A DNA stretch of 64,000 bases from Aquimarina mytili (GCF_016735115.1 NZ_JAERQJ010000008.1:216687-280686); one strand, 5' to 3'. Positions 44,558-53,051 are shown, numbered from the stretch's first letter. Notes: generated by a model from the letters alone, not told the origin. Made by a program: numbers and translations.

Positions 44558-44579
44558 AGTCTTGATCCTAATCAAGACT
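44558..44579. other. 9-bp hairpin between the LytTR and AraC genes
   Basis: AGTCTTGAT/ATCAAGACT with tetraloop CCTA. No T run on either side, so it is an operator or processing site rather than a standard terminator. Confidence 0.5.
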
Positions 44580-44600
44580 GACAAATACATCGTCGTCGTA

Positions 44601-44999
44601 TTAATATATTAGTTCTAGAAACTTTTCACGCTTTTCTTTTGAAATAGAGACAGTAAGTTCATTTTCCATGATGATATAGGCTCCATCTTTTTTTATGAAT
44701 TGTTTGATATGGTTTAAATTGATTAAAAAAGAGCGATGGGGACGAAAAAAAAGAGGTTTGTTCTTCATTAAACTGTCAAAGTGCTTAAGTGGCTTGCTTA
44801 TTAGAATTACTCCTTTCGATTTTGAATGTACTTTGGTGTACATCCCATCCGCTTCAAAGCAAATGATATCGTCTGTGGTTAGAAAAAGAATACCATCACT
44901 TACCGGAAGAGCAATTTTATTAAGAAAATCTGAAGAATAATATAATTGATCCTTACGCTCTTTTCTTTCGTCATTACTTGTAACTAACTGTATTACCAT
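44601..44999 (-). CDS. stand-alone LytTR DNA-binding regulator
   Basis: A 132-residue protein made almost entirely of a LytTR domain (residues about 28-130): LPVSDGILFLTTDDIICFEA, DGMYTKVHSK, LKHFDSLMKNKPLFFRPHRS, LINLNHIKQFIKKDGAYIIM. The usual receiver domain is missing, and the N-terminal about 25 residues are polar. Orphan LytTR proteins of this size are common in Bacteroidota. It is transcribed toward the AraC gene but separated by a hairpin. Its own upstream region holds the GGGTAAGAAA motif and a 21-base palindrome, candidate sites for self-regulation. Targets unknown. Confidence 0.9.
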   Translation of the reverse strand: MVIQLVTSNDERKERKDQLYYSSDFLNKIALPVSDGILFLTTDDIICFEADGMYTKVHSKSKGVILISKPLKHFDSLMKNKPLFFRPHRSFLINLNHIKQFIKKDGAYIIMENELTVSISKEKREKFLELIY

Positions 45000-45069
45000 T
45001 GTATATTTCTTTTAAGATATAGTACTACTACTAATCTGATCCTATTAGTACAGTTATACAATAGCCCAT

Positions 45070-45079
45070 TTTCTTACCC
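45070..45079 (-). promoter_or_regulatory. GGGTAAGAAA leader motif upstream of LytTR
   Basis: Same ten bases as in the three shared promoter/leader copies, oriented with the LytTR gene, about 70 bases before its start. Confidence 0.45.
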
Positions 45080-45119
45080 CCTTTAGGTTATTTTGAAGAT
45101 ATTTAGAGAATATAAAAGT

Positions 45120-45140
45120 TCAGAAACGCAGCGTTTCTGA
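45120..45140. promoter_or_regulatory. 21-base perfect palindrome
   Basis: TCAGAAACGC-A-GCGTTTCTGA, 10-bp arms around one base, in the spacer between the LytTR and crotonase genes. It is followed by TTTCTTAAAAG on the plus strand. Operator-like; a terminator is less likely because no gene ends here. Confidence 0.5.
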
Positions 45141-45420
45141 TTTCTTAAAAGGAGAATAGAATAAGGATATACGCCTATTTCTAACTACTGATTAATAGAA
45201 ATAATACAGTATAAAAAATCATTAAAAGCACCCCTATTTTTAATCTGTGTTTTTCGAAGAATTGTTCTAACATGTGTTAAATATAAACCAAGTTTGGGGG
45301 TAAAGAGGCAAAATTCATCTTGTAGTTATTATTAGTTTTTAACAGAATATCAACACATTAGCTCATTCAAACAAATAGTTAATAGGATATTGTCTATTTT
45401 TATGTGAAAAAGCAATTATA

Positions 45421-46185
45421 ATGACAACAAGATCAAACGGGAGTTTATATACTCATATCGAAAATAATATTGCAACCATAGAATTTGGACACCCTGCCAG
45501 TAATTCTTTTCCATCAGAGTTATTAGCTCGGTTGGCCAAAGCCTTTGATCAATTGTCAAAAAACAATGATGCACATGTTATTATATTGAAGTCTGAAGGC
45601 GAACGTGCCTTTTGTGCCGGAGCCTCTTTTGACGAATTAGTAGCAATAACAAATCTTGAAGAAGGTACATATTTCTTTTCCGGCTTTGCCAATGTTATTA
45701 ACGCTATGCGCAACTGTAAAAAACCAATTATAGGGCGTATACAGGGCAAAACTGTAGGTGGAGGTGTTGGTTTAGCATCGGCATGTGATTATTGTTTGGC
45801 TACCGAGGCCGCTTCTATTAAATTAAGTGAACTCACCATTGGTATTGGCCCCTTTGTTATTGAGCCTGCTGTATCTAGAAAAATTGGTCTTGCCGCATTT
45901 GGAACTCTAGCATGGGACGCATCGCAATGGAAAAATGCGTATTGGGCCAAAGAAAAAGGACTGTTTTCTCGTGTTTTTGATACTATCGCAGAACTCGATA
46001 AAGAAACACAGCTTTTTGCAGAAAAATTAGCAAGCTATAACCCAGCTGCTTTGCAACAAATGAAAAAAGCAACATGGCAAGGAACCGATCATTGGGATAA
46101 GGTATTGATAGAACGAGCTGCAATATCAGGAGAATTGGTGCTTTCAGATTTTACTAAAGAAGCATTAGCAAAGTTTAAGAAATAA
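45421..46185 (+). CDS. enoyl-CoA hydratase/isomerase (crotonase) family protein
   Basis: A 254-residue crotonase-fold enzyme. The acyl-CoA oxyanion-hole segments are AFCAGASFDELVAI (residues about 62-75) and QGKTVGGGVGLASACDYCLA (about 107-126). The second catalytic glutamate is kept (KLSELTIGIGP, about Glu138), but the position of the first (usually GGGxEL) is Gly. This pattern is shared by methylglutaconyl-CoA hydratase-like members, so a role in leucine or other branched-chain acyl-CoA breakdown is possible but unproven. It stands alone with no other beta-oxidation gene nearby. The ATG at 45421 is preceded by an A-rich leader. Confidence 0.85.
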   Translation: MTTRSNGSLYTHIENNIATIEFGHPASNSFPSELLARLAKAFDQLSKNNDAHVIILKSEGERAFCAGASFDELVAITNLEEGTYFFSGFANVINAMRNCKKPIIGRIQGKTVGGGVGLASACDYCLATEAASIKLSELTIGIGPFVIEPAVSRKIGLAAFGTLAWDASQWKNAYWAKEKGLFSRVFDTIAELDKETQLFAEKLASYNPAALQQMKKATWQGTDHWDKVLIERAAISGELVLSDFTKEALAKFKK

Positions 46186-46211
46186 ACACAAAAATTAGAT
46201 CGCTCTTAGGT

Positions 46212-46260
46212 GATAACAATTTAAAGTTTTATGAACAATTGGGTAAGAAACCTTGTTATC
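46212..46260 (+). promoter_or_regulatory. inverted repeat around a GGGTAAGAAA motif
   Basis: GATAACAA (46212-46219) pairs with TTGTTATC (46253-46260); GGGTAAGAAA lies between them at 46241-46250. It is 44 bases before the start of the secreted protein gene. Confidence 0.45.
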
Positions 46261-46303
46261 CTGTAACAAAACATAGTTAAACACTTAAATTATAATACAA
46301 AAG

Positions 46304-47362
46304 ATGAACACTCAATCATTAGGGTTAAATAGAATAAACACAATTGTTTTTGTGCTTGCACTTGCATTTAGTGTTTTAGGTAATGCACAAATATCAGTTG
46401 GCCCCAAGCATATAGGTAAACCCGGAAAGTTTAAAAAAGAAAACATAGAAAAATTTAAAAAAACCAAAACCATATTCGTTCTGTCAAATCAATATGAAAA
46501 AGAGGTGTACGAAGATATTTTAAAAGCTTCTTGGACCGCTACTCCTTTTGAAGTAGTTCCGGTGTCTGAGTTTAAACTGAGAGATTATTTGAAAGATGAG
46601 TATTCTATAGCTACTTTGAGAGGTCATCGAGTAGATAAGACAACAAAATCAGGGGCTTTGGTTCATTATTTATATATGTACCTCGAGGTGATTATGTATC
46701 AAAATGAAGAACTGACACAGAAACTGGCCGAAAATGAGGGGAAAAAAGAAAAAAAATTAAGAAAAATAATTAACAAGCATAAAATTAGCTTTGCTCGATT
46801 TGAATTGTTTCCAAAGGATGAGTTTATAAAAATAGCCATCAAGTCTTCTAATGAAGAAATTATGGCGGCCACGATGAACGATGACGTATTTTTTAATTAT
46901 CAACCGGGGATGCTTAAAAATTATCTTCAGAAAACAAGTCAACTACTAAACGATGAAAAGATATACTGGATGTATGAAGACGAGGAACTCCCTGAATTAA
47001 AAAACTTAGGCTCGACTACCCTGTACATTCCTGACTATACCAAAACAAAATACAATGCTTTTACAATGTCTGATAAAGAGCAAGATGAAAGTAAATCTGA
47101 AAAACTATATGCTGACTACGAGTTTACTCATGAATTCATTTCTGTCAAAGATTTAAATACTAAAATCTTAAATAACGAAGAATTTTATTATTTACGTTAT
47201 GTACGAGTCAACTCTCAAAAATTTATAGAAATTGTTAATTCTAAGTCTGGTGATGTAATCTATAGAAATTATGAAACCGGATTAGCTTACAATTTAAAAC
47301 CTAAGCATATCAAAGAACTTAATAAGGCCATAAAGAAGGTCATTAAAAAAGCTTCAAAATAA
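46304..47362 (+). CDS. hypothetical secreted protein
   Basis: A 352-residue protein with a signal peptide (INTIVFVLALAFSVLGNAQ). No family is recognised. The mature part is Lys/Glu-rich with mixed alpha/beta segments: FKKTKTIFVLSNQYEKEVYE, WTATPFEVVPVSEFKLRDYL, YLYMYLEVIMYQNEELTQKL, FARFELFPKDEFIKIAIKSS, and a basic end KAIKKVIKKASK. Similar periplasmic or outer-membrane-associated proteins are common in flavobacteria without known role. The leader contains GGGTAAGAAA, which ties it to the DUF5018 and LytTR genes. The start ATG at 46304 gives a slightly long n-region; none closer to the hydrophobic core is available. Confidence 0.72.
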   Translation: MNTQSLGLNRINTIVFVLALAFSVLGNAQISVGPKHIGKPGKFKKENIEKFKKTKTIFVLSNQYEKEVYEDILKASWTATPFEVVPVSEFKLRDYLKDEYSIATLRGHRVDKTTKSGALVHYLYMYLEVIMYQNEELTQKLAENEGKKEKKLRKIINKHKISFARFELFPKDEFIKIAIKSSNEEIMAATMNDDVFFNYQPGMLKNYLQKTSQLLNDEKIYWMYEDEELPELKNLGSTTLYIPDYTKTKYNAFTMSDKEQDESKSEKLYADYEFTHEFISVKDLNTKILNNEEFYYLRYVRVNSQKFIEIVNSKSGDVIYRNYETGLAYNLKPKHIKELNKAIKKVIKKASK

Positions 47363-47400
47363 GCATTACAAAAATTTAAAGAATAGAGCGTAATCTTCCG

Positions 47401-47408
47401 TAACTTTG
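47401..47408 (+). promoter_or_regulatory. -7 promoter element TAACTTTG of the QueD-like gene
   Basis: Exact TAnnTTTG match 21 bases before the start codon, giving a short leader; no TTG at the usual distance. Confidence 0.55.
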
Positions 47409-47429
47409 CAAAAAATTACAACCCAGAGG

Positions 47430-47882
47430 ATGAGTAAAATACGTATCACAAAGCAATTTTCTTTTGAAACCGGTCATGCCTTATATGGATATGATGGAAA
47501 ATGTAGAAATGTACATGGCCATAGTTATAAATTAAGCGTTACCGTTATTGGCTCTCCAATCACAGATACTTCACATGTAAAACTAGGAATGGTGATCGAT
47601 TTTGGAGACCTAAAAAAAATCGTTAAAGAAGACATCGAGGATGTTTTTGATCATGCGACTGTGTTTAATAAAAACACACCTCATATAGAGCTGGCCAAAG
47701 AACTTAAAGAAAGAGGTCATAATGTGATTTTAGTTGATTATCAACCAACAAGTGAAAACATGGTGATCGACTTTGCCAAAAAAATCGAAGCAAGATTACC
47801 TGAAAGTATCGAGCTACACTCTTTAAAACTTCAAGAAACAGAGACATCCTATGCAGAGTGGTATGCCTCAGATAACCAATAA
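47430..47882 (+). CDS. queD: 6-carboxy-5,6,7,8-tetrahydropterin synthase (QueD/PTPS family)
   Basis: A 150-residue cytosolic enzyme of the PTPS/QueD family, which converts 7,8-dihydroneopterin triphosphate toward the queuosine precursor. The ATG at 47430 starts the normal family N-terminus (MSKIRITKQFSFETGHAL); an upstream TTG would add eight residues. Zinc ligands His16, His29 and His31 (FETGHAL, NVHGHSY) and the catalytic Cys25 (GKCRN) are present; PTSENMVIDFAKKIE and LQETETSYAEWY complete the active site. The 63-base spacer to the phosphatase gene holds a -7-like element, so they may be separate transcripts. QueC/E/F are not in the window. Confidence 0.9.
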   Translation: MSKIRITKQFSFETGHALYGYDGKCRNVHGHSYKLSVTVIGSPITDTSHVKLGMVIDFGDLKKIVKEDIEDVFDHATVFNKNTPHIELAKELKERGHNVILVDYQPTSENMVIDFAKKIEARLPESIELHSLKLQETETSYAEWYASDNQ

Positions 47883-47945
47883 ACCTTATGACTCAAGACC
47901 TAAGGGGTAGTATTGTTTTATTATCTTTACTTCCAAATTAGAACT

Positions 47946-48701
47946 ATGAATCTTCCTGAAGGGAAAAAAATATACTTTGCCAGCGATAACCATTTGGGTG
48001 CTCCAACTGCAGAAAAGAGTTTTCCCAGAGAACAAAAGTTTGTACGATGGCTCGATGAGGTTAAAAAAGATGCCGCGGCTATTTTTTTGCTAGGAGATCT
48101 TTTTGATTTTTGGTTCGAGTATAAAACGGTAGTCCCAAAAGGATTCACAAGAACTTTGGGGAAATTAGCCGAGATTACAGATTCAGGCATTCCTGTATAT
48201 TATTTTGTCGGCAATCATGATCTTTGGATGAATGGGTATTTTGAAGAAGAACTTAATATCCCTGTTTATCATACTCCTCAAGAATTTACTTTTAATACCA
48301 CTACTTTTTTTATTGGTCATGGAGATGGGCTTGGGCCTGGAGATAAAGGGTATAAACGCATGAAAAAAGTATTTACCAACCCTGTCGCAAAATGGTTTTA
48401 CAGGTGGTTACATCCTGATCTTGGAGTGAAACTTGCACAATACTTGTCGGTAAAAAACAAATTGATATCGGGAGATGAAGATGTTACTTTTCTTGGAGAA
48501 GATAATGAATGGCTAGTACAATATTGCAAAAGAAAGCTTGAAGATAAACACAGAGATCATTTTGTATTTGGACACCGCCATTTACCTATGGAGATCGAGC
48601 TAAATGAAAACTCTCGATATACTAATTTAGGAGATTGGATTGTGCACTATACGTATGCCGTTTTTGATGGAAAAGAGATGAAATTAAACAAATACGAATA
48701 G
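47946..48701 (+). CDS. UDP-2,3-diacylglucosamine diphosphatase-like metallophosphatase (LpxH type)
   Basis: A 251-residue calcineurin-like phosphoesterase. The ATG at 47946 begins MNLPEGKKIYFASDNHLG; a frame 33 bases longer adds an unlikely hydrophobic start. Metal-binding motifs are in order: Asp14-x-His16 (SDNHLG), Gly50-Asp51...Asp54 (GDLFDFWFEY), Gly89-Asn90-His91-Asp92 (GNHDLW), GHGDGLG, and GHRHLP. The FDFWFEY segment and GDKGYKRMKKVF are typical of the lipid A enzyme LpxH, which removes UMP from UDP-2,3-diacylglucosamine at the inner-membrane face. Length matches LpxH. LpxH identity is likely but based on motif reading. Confidence 0.87.
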   Translation: MNLPEGKKIYFASDNHLGAPTAEKSFPREQKFVRWLDEVKKDAAAIFLLGDLFDFWFEYKTVVPKGFTRTLGKLAEITDSGIPVYYFVGNHDLWMNGYFEEELNIPVYHTPQEFTFNTTTFFIGHGDGLGPGDKGYKRMKKVFTNPVAKWFYRWLHPDLGVKLAQYLSVKNKLISGDEDVTFLGEDNEWLVQYCKRKLEDKHRDHFVFGHRHLPMEIELNENSRYTNLGDWIVHYTYAVFDGKEMKLNKYE

Positions 48702-48715
48702 AGTGCTATCAAAAT

Positions 48716-48757
48716 AAAAGTAAAGTAGAAATATCTTTTTATTTCTACTTTACTTTT
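48716..48757. terminator. bidirectional terminator between convergent genes
   Basis: A perfect 17-bp inverted repeat: AAAAGTAAAGTAGAAAT (48716-48732) with ATTTCTACTTTACTTTT (48741-48757). T-rich on both strands; serves the LpxH-type gene and the fascin-like gene. Confidence 0.85.
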
Positions 48758-48777
48758 TAATATATATTATGATCTAA

Positions 48778-50220
48778 TTATTCTATCATAACTTGTTTAA
48801 CAATGGTCTTTTTTCCTAATGTAATTTTTACTAAATACAGCCCATTTGTTTTAACAGAACTTCTTAAGCTGTCTAAAGGAATAGATATAGTACCTGCTCT
48901 TAAAACACCTAAACTACGTTGAATAATACTTTTCCCATTTAAATCCATAATTTCTATTGAAGAAAGAACATCTTGAGGTGTTGTAACTTGAACACGAACA
49001 TTATTTCCTTTAATAACTGGATTAGGGTATACACTAACACTTTGTGCTGTAGAAGATGTAACGTTTTGTAAGTTAAGATCACTCACATTAAGGCCTTTAA
49101 TGGCAAATTTTTCCCAAGATCCGATTGCATTTCTATTACAGAAAATCCCCATATCTCTACCATTTTCATGACTTACATACTTGTTATTATTCCCTTTGAT
49201 AGCATACAAATCACCTCCCAAAGGTTCTAATCTGAATTTTTCCCAAGATCCTACAGCATTACGATTACAATTCATCGCTTTATTTCCATTTTCTGAACTT
49301 ACGTATTTACCATTATTACCTTTTAAACTAACTGTTCCGTTACCGGCAGATTGTATTGTAAATTGTTCTCCGGTTCCTGCTGTATTGCGATTGGCTCTCA
49401 TGGATCTGGATCCTCCTTCAGAGCTTATATATTTATTAATGCTTTGCCCTTTGATTGTAACACTTCCACCATTGTTTCCTCCTCCATTATCATCTACTAT
49501 AATATTTATGGTTTTAGTAGTTATATTTCCTTTTTTATCGGTCGCTTGTGCTTTGAGAGTATAAGTGCCTATACCTAAATTCTTAAGTTTTTCATCTTGA
49601 CTGTTCTGGTTCCACTCATAAGGACTTATGTTTTCTTGTCTAATGAAAGAATTATTGATATAAAGCCTTACGTTACTTACTCCATCATTATCTGTAGCTT
49701 TCACATCAACTGTGATAGTCGCAGGAGCTTGATAAGAAGCATTATTTAGTGGGTTATTAAAAGATATGTCAGGGCCATTATTATTACCTCCACCTGTATC
49801 TCCGCCAAATCTTGGTCTGCCTTTTAACCAATTCATATCCCATTTTGGCCCAATCTGATTACATCCTGATGGTCCCAAATCTGTTCGCCCCGGACATCCT
49901 GTTTCATCCGGAGCATCATTAGCAGGTCCATTTCCACATTGTATGTCATTATATGGAGCATCACCATTTTGAAACACTCTATACAACGGGTGTTTCTTTA
50001 ATTCATCACAAATGTCAACAATCTTATAAGGAGTACCATTAATGGCTACCGTTTTAGTGCCAATTCCATGATCAAAGTTGCTGGAATTACACCAACAAAA
50101 ACCTCGGGCCGCAAAACTATCTGTCCATCCAGGATGTCGTGGGTTCCATTGTTGTGAAAAAATACTGCTAATAGAAAAAACAGTAATGAATAGTGTTAGG
50201 GTAATTGGTTTACATTTCAT
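48778..50220 (-). CDS. T9SS-secreted protein with Ig-like and fascin-like domains
   Basis: A 480-residue secreted protein with signal peptide (TLFITVFSISSIFSQ). Residues about 25-135 are a Cys- and Trp-rich domain (RGFCWCNSSNFDHGIGTKTV, ETGCPGRTDLGPSGCNQIGP) of unknown type. A Gly/Asn linker leads to an Ig-like domain (ITVDVKATDNDGVSNVRLYI, TYTLKAQATDKKGNITTKTI). Residues about 255-385 form a beta-trefoil-like fascin/ricin-type region in three repeats (NKYISSEGGSRSMRANRNTA; GKYVSSENGNKAMNCNRNAV; NKYVSHENGRDMGIFCNRNA). The end (SVYPNPVIKGNNVRV, LDLNGKS-type, GLYLVKITLGKKTIVKQVMI) is a T9SS type A sorting domain. Such proteins often bind or degrade polysaccharide; no catalytic domain is recognised. 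Confidence 0.85.
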   Translation of the reverse strand: MKCKPITLTLFITVFSISSIFSQQWNPRHPGWTDSFAARGFCWCNSSNFDHGIGTKTVAINGTPYKIVDICDELKKHPLYRVFQNGDAPYNDIQCGNGPANDAPDETGCPGRTDLGPSGCNQIGPKWDMNWLKGRPRFGGDTGGGNNNGPDISFNNPLNNASYQAPATITVDVKATDNDGVSNVRLYINNSFIRQENISPYEWNQNSQDEKLKNLGIGTYTLKAQATDKKGNITTKTINIIVDDNGGGNNGGSVTIKGQSINKYISSEGGSRSMRANRNTAGTGEQFTIQSAGNGTVSLKGNNGKYVSSENGNKAMNCNRNAVGSWEKFRLEPLGGDLYAIKGNNNKYVSHENGRDMGIFCNRNAIGSWEKFAIKGLNVSDLNLQNVTSSTAQSVSVYPNPVIKGNNVRVQVTTPQDVLSSIEIMDLNGKSIIQRSLGVLRAGTISIPLDSLRSSVKTNGLYLVKITLGKKTIVKQVMIE

Positions 50221-50374
50221 ACTTCTACTTTTGATAATTAGTGAATTAGTTAAAAATATAGTATTACGCTAACGTAGGTTTTGTGGTTAGTAAAGGGTAC
50301 ATTAAGCATACATTATGCTATAAAAGAATACAATAAGCATACTTTTAAGCGTTCATAAAAATGAATTGTACTGC

Positions 50375-51349
50375 TTAATTCTTATCTTTTATTCTGGATA
50401 GTGCTTCAGAGGTAACCCGAATTCCAATCGTTTCTGGAGATTTCAGTTTAGCATGATGTTCAAAAAAGATAATCGTATTGTTAAAAACCGCTTCAATCAA
50501 GTAGTGATTTCCTTTAAAATAAGCGTTTTTAACCCTAGCTTTTAGTTTTGATGCTGTATCTACTTTTAATTCATGAGGATAGACCAGCATTGTAGAGTCA
50601 TCGCTTAAATCAGTAAATAGAGACGTTTGTATTTCATTTACTTCACCAAAAAGAGAAGCAACATAATAATTAGGTGGGTCATTGTACAAAGTGATTGTCT
50701 CTTCTTTGGTAAGAATCTCTCCTTGCTTGATCACAATCGTTTCATCAGTAAAAGACAATATATCCGTTTTATCATGTGTAGCTGTAATACTTGTAATATT
50801 GTTTCGGTTTAAATATCTAAACAGATTTCTGCGTAGTGAACTTCTCCTAAAATTATCAATATTATGAAAAGGCTCATCTAACAAAAGTAATTCTGGCCTT
50901 TTGGCAAGCGCTTTAGCTAAAGCAACCCGTTGTTTTTGTCCACCACTTAAGTTTTCTACTTTGGTGTTGGCAAAATCCATCATCTCTACAATTTCAAGCA
51001 GTTCTTCTACTCGATTTTGTTTTGTTTTCGGCTCAAAATTAGATAAGTATTGACCAATATTTTCTGATACACTTCGATACGGTTCTAACTCAAAACCCTG
51101 AGAAAGGTATTTCATGTTTTCATGACCCGGAACCAGGTTATAAAGCGGTCCTAAAAGCTCTTCTTTTTCCCAAAACAAGGTTCCTTCGTTAACTTGTAAA
51201 AGCCCATAAATGATTTTAAGCAAGGTGCTTTTTCCGCAACCACTGGCACCAATCAAAGCAATATGCTCCCCTTTTTTAATAGAGAAACTAATATTTTTTA
51301 GCACGAGTTGTGTTTCGTAAGCAAAAGAGACGTTCTGGATCGTAAGCAT
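50375..51349 (-). CDS. ABC transporter ATP-binding protein
   Basis: A 324-residue nucleotide-binding subunit. The ATG at 51349 (MLTIQNVSFAYE) is the usual start; a TTG 6 bases upstream adds MN. Walker A is GASGCGKST (34-42), the Q-loop lies near YLSQGF, the signature is LSGGQKQRVALAKAL, Walker B is LLLLDEPFHN, and the switch His is in ITATHDKTD. A C-terminal about 95-residue extension (LFTDLSDDSTMLVYPHELKV ... GIRVTSEAL) resembles the TOBE-type regulatory domain of PotA/CysA-like importers. No permease or binding protein is adjacent, so partner and substrate are unknown. Confidence 0.9.
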   Translation of the reverse strand: MLTIQNVSFAYETQLVLKNISFSIKKGEHIALIGASGCGKSTLLKIIYGLLQVNEGTLFWEKEELLGPLYNLVPGHENMKYLSQGFELEPYRSVSENIGQYLSNFEPKTKQNRVEELLEIVEMMDFANTKVENLSGGQKQRVALAKALAKRPELLLLDEPFHNIDNFRRSSLRRNLFRYLNRNNITSITATHDKTDILSFTDETIVIKQGEILTKEETITLYNDPPNYYVASLFGEVNEIQTSLFTDLSDDSTMLVYPHELKVDTASKLKARVKNAYFKGNHYLIEAVFNNTIIFFEHHAKLKSPETIGIRVTSEALSRIKDKN

Positions 51350-51449
51350 ATTCAAATATATTGAACTTTATCATAAAAACCCTTGCTATAAAATTCGATT
51401 TTTAATCTTTATTTCAAAGTTAAGATGAGCTTTGATTCAAGATCTCATT

Positions 51450-51893
51450 TTAACCATTTTCAAAAAAACTGACTTCCATATAAAATTCATGTTGATCTTC
51501 TCCAGTTACCTTAAAACCTAACCGCTCATAAAGATGCTTTGCTGGATTTTCTTTTAAGACCTTTAAAGTAACCTTTTTGCTTTCGTGTTTTGCTCTCGAA
51601 ATTATGTTGTCAATGATGTGTTTTCCTATTCTCATTCCTTGAAACTCAGGCAATATCTGAAGTTGTAGTATTTCTATATTGTCTTGTGTTTCCAAAGATT
51701 TTAGCAAACCTATTCTTTGAGATGATTTTAAAATTATCTGTGAAGCATCAAAATGAACATCAACTCTAGACTTATGTTCTTCATTAGATAAATACAATCC
51801 TGCTGTGTGCAGATGCTCCTGCATACTAGAGATTCTTAGGTCAAGTAAAAAATCTCTGTCTGTTTCTTTTGCTTTTACCAGCTCTATATTCAT
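51450..51893 (-). CDS. GNAT-family N-acetyltransferase
   Basis: A 147-residue acetyltransferase. The acetyl-CoA-binding motif is LQLQILPEFQGMRIGKHIID (residues about 75-94; QxxGxG/A variant QGMRIG), followed by the beta-strand KKVTLKVLKENPAKHLYERL and GFKVTGEDQHEFYMEV. Length is normal for a single-domain enzyme. Substrate unknown. It lies divergent from the DUF3078 gene (about 125 bases between start codons) and is in line with the ABC gene, 100 bases upstream of it; a shared transcript is possible but not shown. Confidence 0.88.
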   Translation of the reverse strand: MNIELVKAKETDRDFLLDLRISSMQEHLHTAGLYLSNEEHKSRVDVHFDASQIILKSSQRIGLLKSLETQDNIEILQLQILPEFQGMRIGKHIIDNIISRAKHESKKVTLKVLKENPAKHLYERLGFKVTGEDQHEFYMEVSFFENG

Positions 51894-51960
51894 TTTTCGA
51901 AATCTAACTTAAACGATTTTTACGAAGATAATAATTCTTAGACCTATAACATTCTATTGT

Positions 51961-51991
51961 TTGACAAAGCAAACGGCATGCCTTATCTTTG
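51961..51991 (+). promoter_or_regulatory. promoter of the DUF3078 gene
   Basis: TTG at 51961-51963, 20 bases, TATCTTTG at 51984-51991: a complete match to the Bacteroidota TTG/TAnnTTTG promoter. Leader of about 20 bases to the ATG at 52018. The clearest promoter in the window. Confidence 0.85.
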
Positions 51992-52017
51992 TATTCTACC
52001 TCTGCAATAAAGATTAC

Positions 52018-53049
52018 ATGAAGAGTTTTTTTATCGCTATTTTTTTCTTTTTCTTCACGGCTACAGTTCTTGCTCAGGACCAAAAAAGTGAACCCCAAAA
52101 AGACTCAATAAAAAATGCTTTAAAAACGTCTATAAAAGGGTTAATTAAACAAACTCCTGCAGAAATAAATATTGGTGTGCTCGAAGAACTCCTTAAAGAG
52201 ATAAAACCAAAACCCAAGAAAAAAGAAGAGCCAAAAGATGGTTGGAGAACAAGCGGAACCTTCTCATTATTATTTAATCAATCTGCGTTTAATTTTGATT
52301 GGCAAGGTGGTGGTACTTCAAATGTATCCGGTAACAGTTCTATAAATTATAAATTCAATTACAAGAAAAAAAGTTTTTCCTGGGAAAACAAGATCAATGC
52401 AGATTATGGTTTATCATTCTTAAAAGATGAAGATTTTGTAAGAAAAACAGATGATCGAATTGAAATTAATAGTCGAATTGGGCAGCGTATAGGAGAAAGT
52501 AATTGGAATTACTCATTTTTTGCTAATTTTTTATCTCAGTTTGATAAAGGATTCCGTTTTGAAGTTGATCCTGAGACAGAAGAAACCATTCGCATAGAAG
52601 AAACTCATTTTTTCTCTCCTGCATTTATACAAGCCGGTCCGGGATTTCTATGGAAAAAAAATGATGATCTTACCGTTAATATTGCGCCTGTTACATCACG
52701 TATGATTTTTGTAGATAAAGAATTTACTAATGTTGAAGGCTATGTAGATGGTGATTACTTTGGGGTTGATGCCGGAGAAAGCACACGATTTGAATTTGGT
52801 GGAGCGATTGCAGCGAACATTAAGTTTTCGGTAAGCGAAAATTTTACCGTAGAAAACATCTTAAATTTATATTCTAATTATATCGAAGATCCAGCTAATA
52901 TTGATTTAGACTACACCCTCAATCTTAATCTTCAGGTTAATCGTTATATCTCTAGTAGTTTTATATTTCAAAGCATTTATGATGATAATGCCACAAGTGC
53001 TTTTCAAATACGACAAGTTTTGGGTATTGGGCTAGATTATAAGTTTTAG
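52018..53049 (+). CDS. DUF3078 outer-membrane-type protein
   Basis: A 343-residue secreted protein. The ATG at 52018 opens onto a signal peptide (MKSFFIAIFFFFFTATVLAQ) and lies just after a promoter, so an upstream TTG start is excluded (it would overlap the promoter). A Lys-rich linker (KEIKPKPKKKEEPKDGW) precedes the DUF3078 region: GTFSLLFNQSAFNFDWQGGG, SINYKFNYKKKSFSWENKIN, YGLSFLKDED and alternating amphipathic strands to the final Phe (GIGLDYKF), as in an outer-membrane beta-barrel. Function unknown in the family. Its stop is 2 bases from the stop of the convergent hflX gene with no terminator between. Confidence 0.87.
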   Translation: MKSFFIAIFFFFFTATVLAQDQKSEPQKDSIKNALKTSIKGLIKQTPAEINIGVLEELLKEIKPKPKKKEEPKDGWRTSGTFSLLFNQSAFNFDWQGGGTSNVSGNSSINYKFNYKKKSFSWENKINADYGLSFLKDEDFVRKTDDRIEINSRIGQRIGESNWNYSFFANFLSQFDKGFRFEVDPETEETIRIEETHFFSPAFIQAGPGFLWKKNDDLTVNIAPVTSRMIFVDKEFTNVEGYVDGDYFGVDAGESTRFEFGGAIAANIKFSVSENFTVENILNLYSNYIEDPANIDLDYTLNLNLQVNRYISSSFIFQSIYDDNATSAFQIRQVLGIGLDYKF

Positions 53050-53051
53050 TT

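Larger units (their letters stand above)
45000..45420. other. divergent regulatory spacer
   Basis: Between the LytTR gene (minus) and the crotonase gene (plus). It contains GGGTAAGAAA (45079-45070, minus strand), preceded by CTAAAG and TTCAAAAT as in the shared leader copies, and the palindrome at 45120-45140. No gene seen. Confidence 0.6.
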
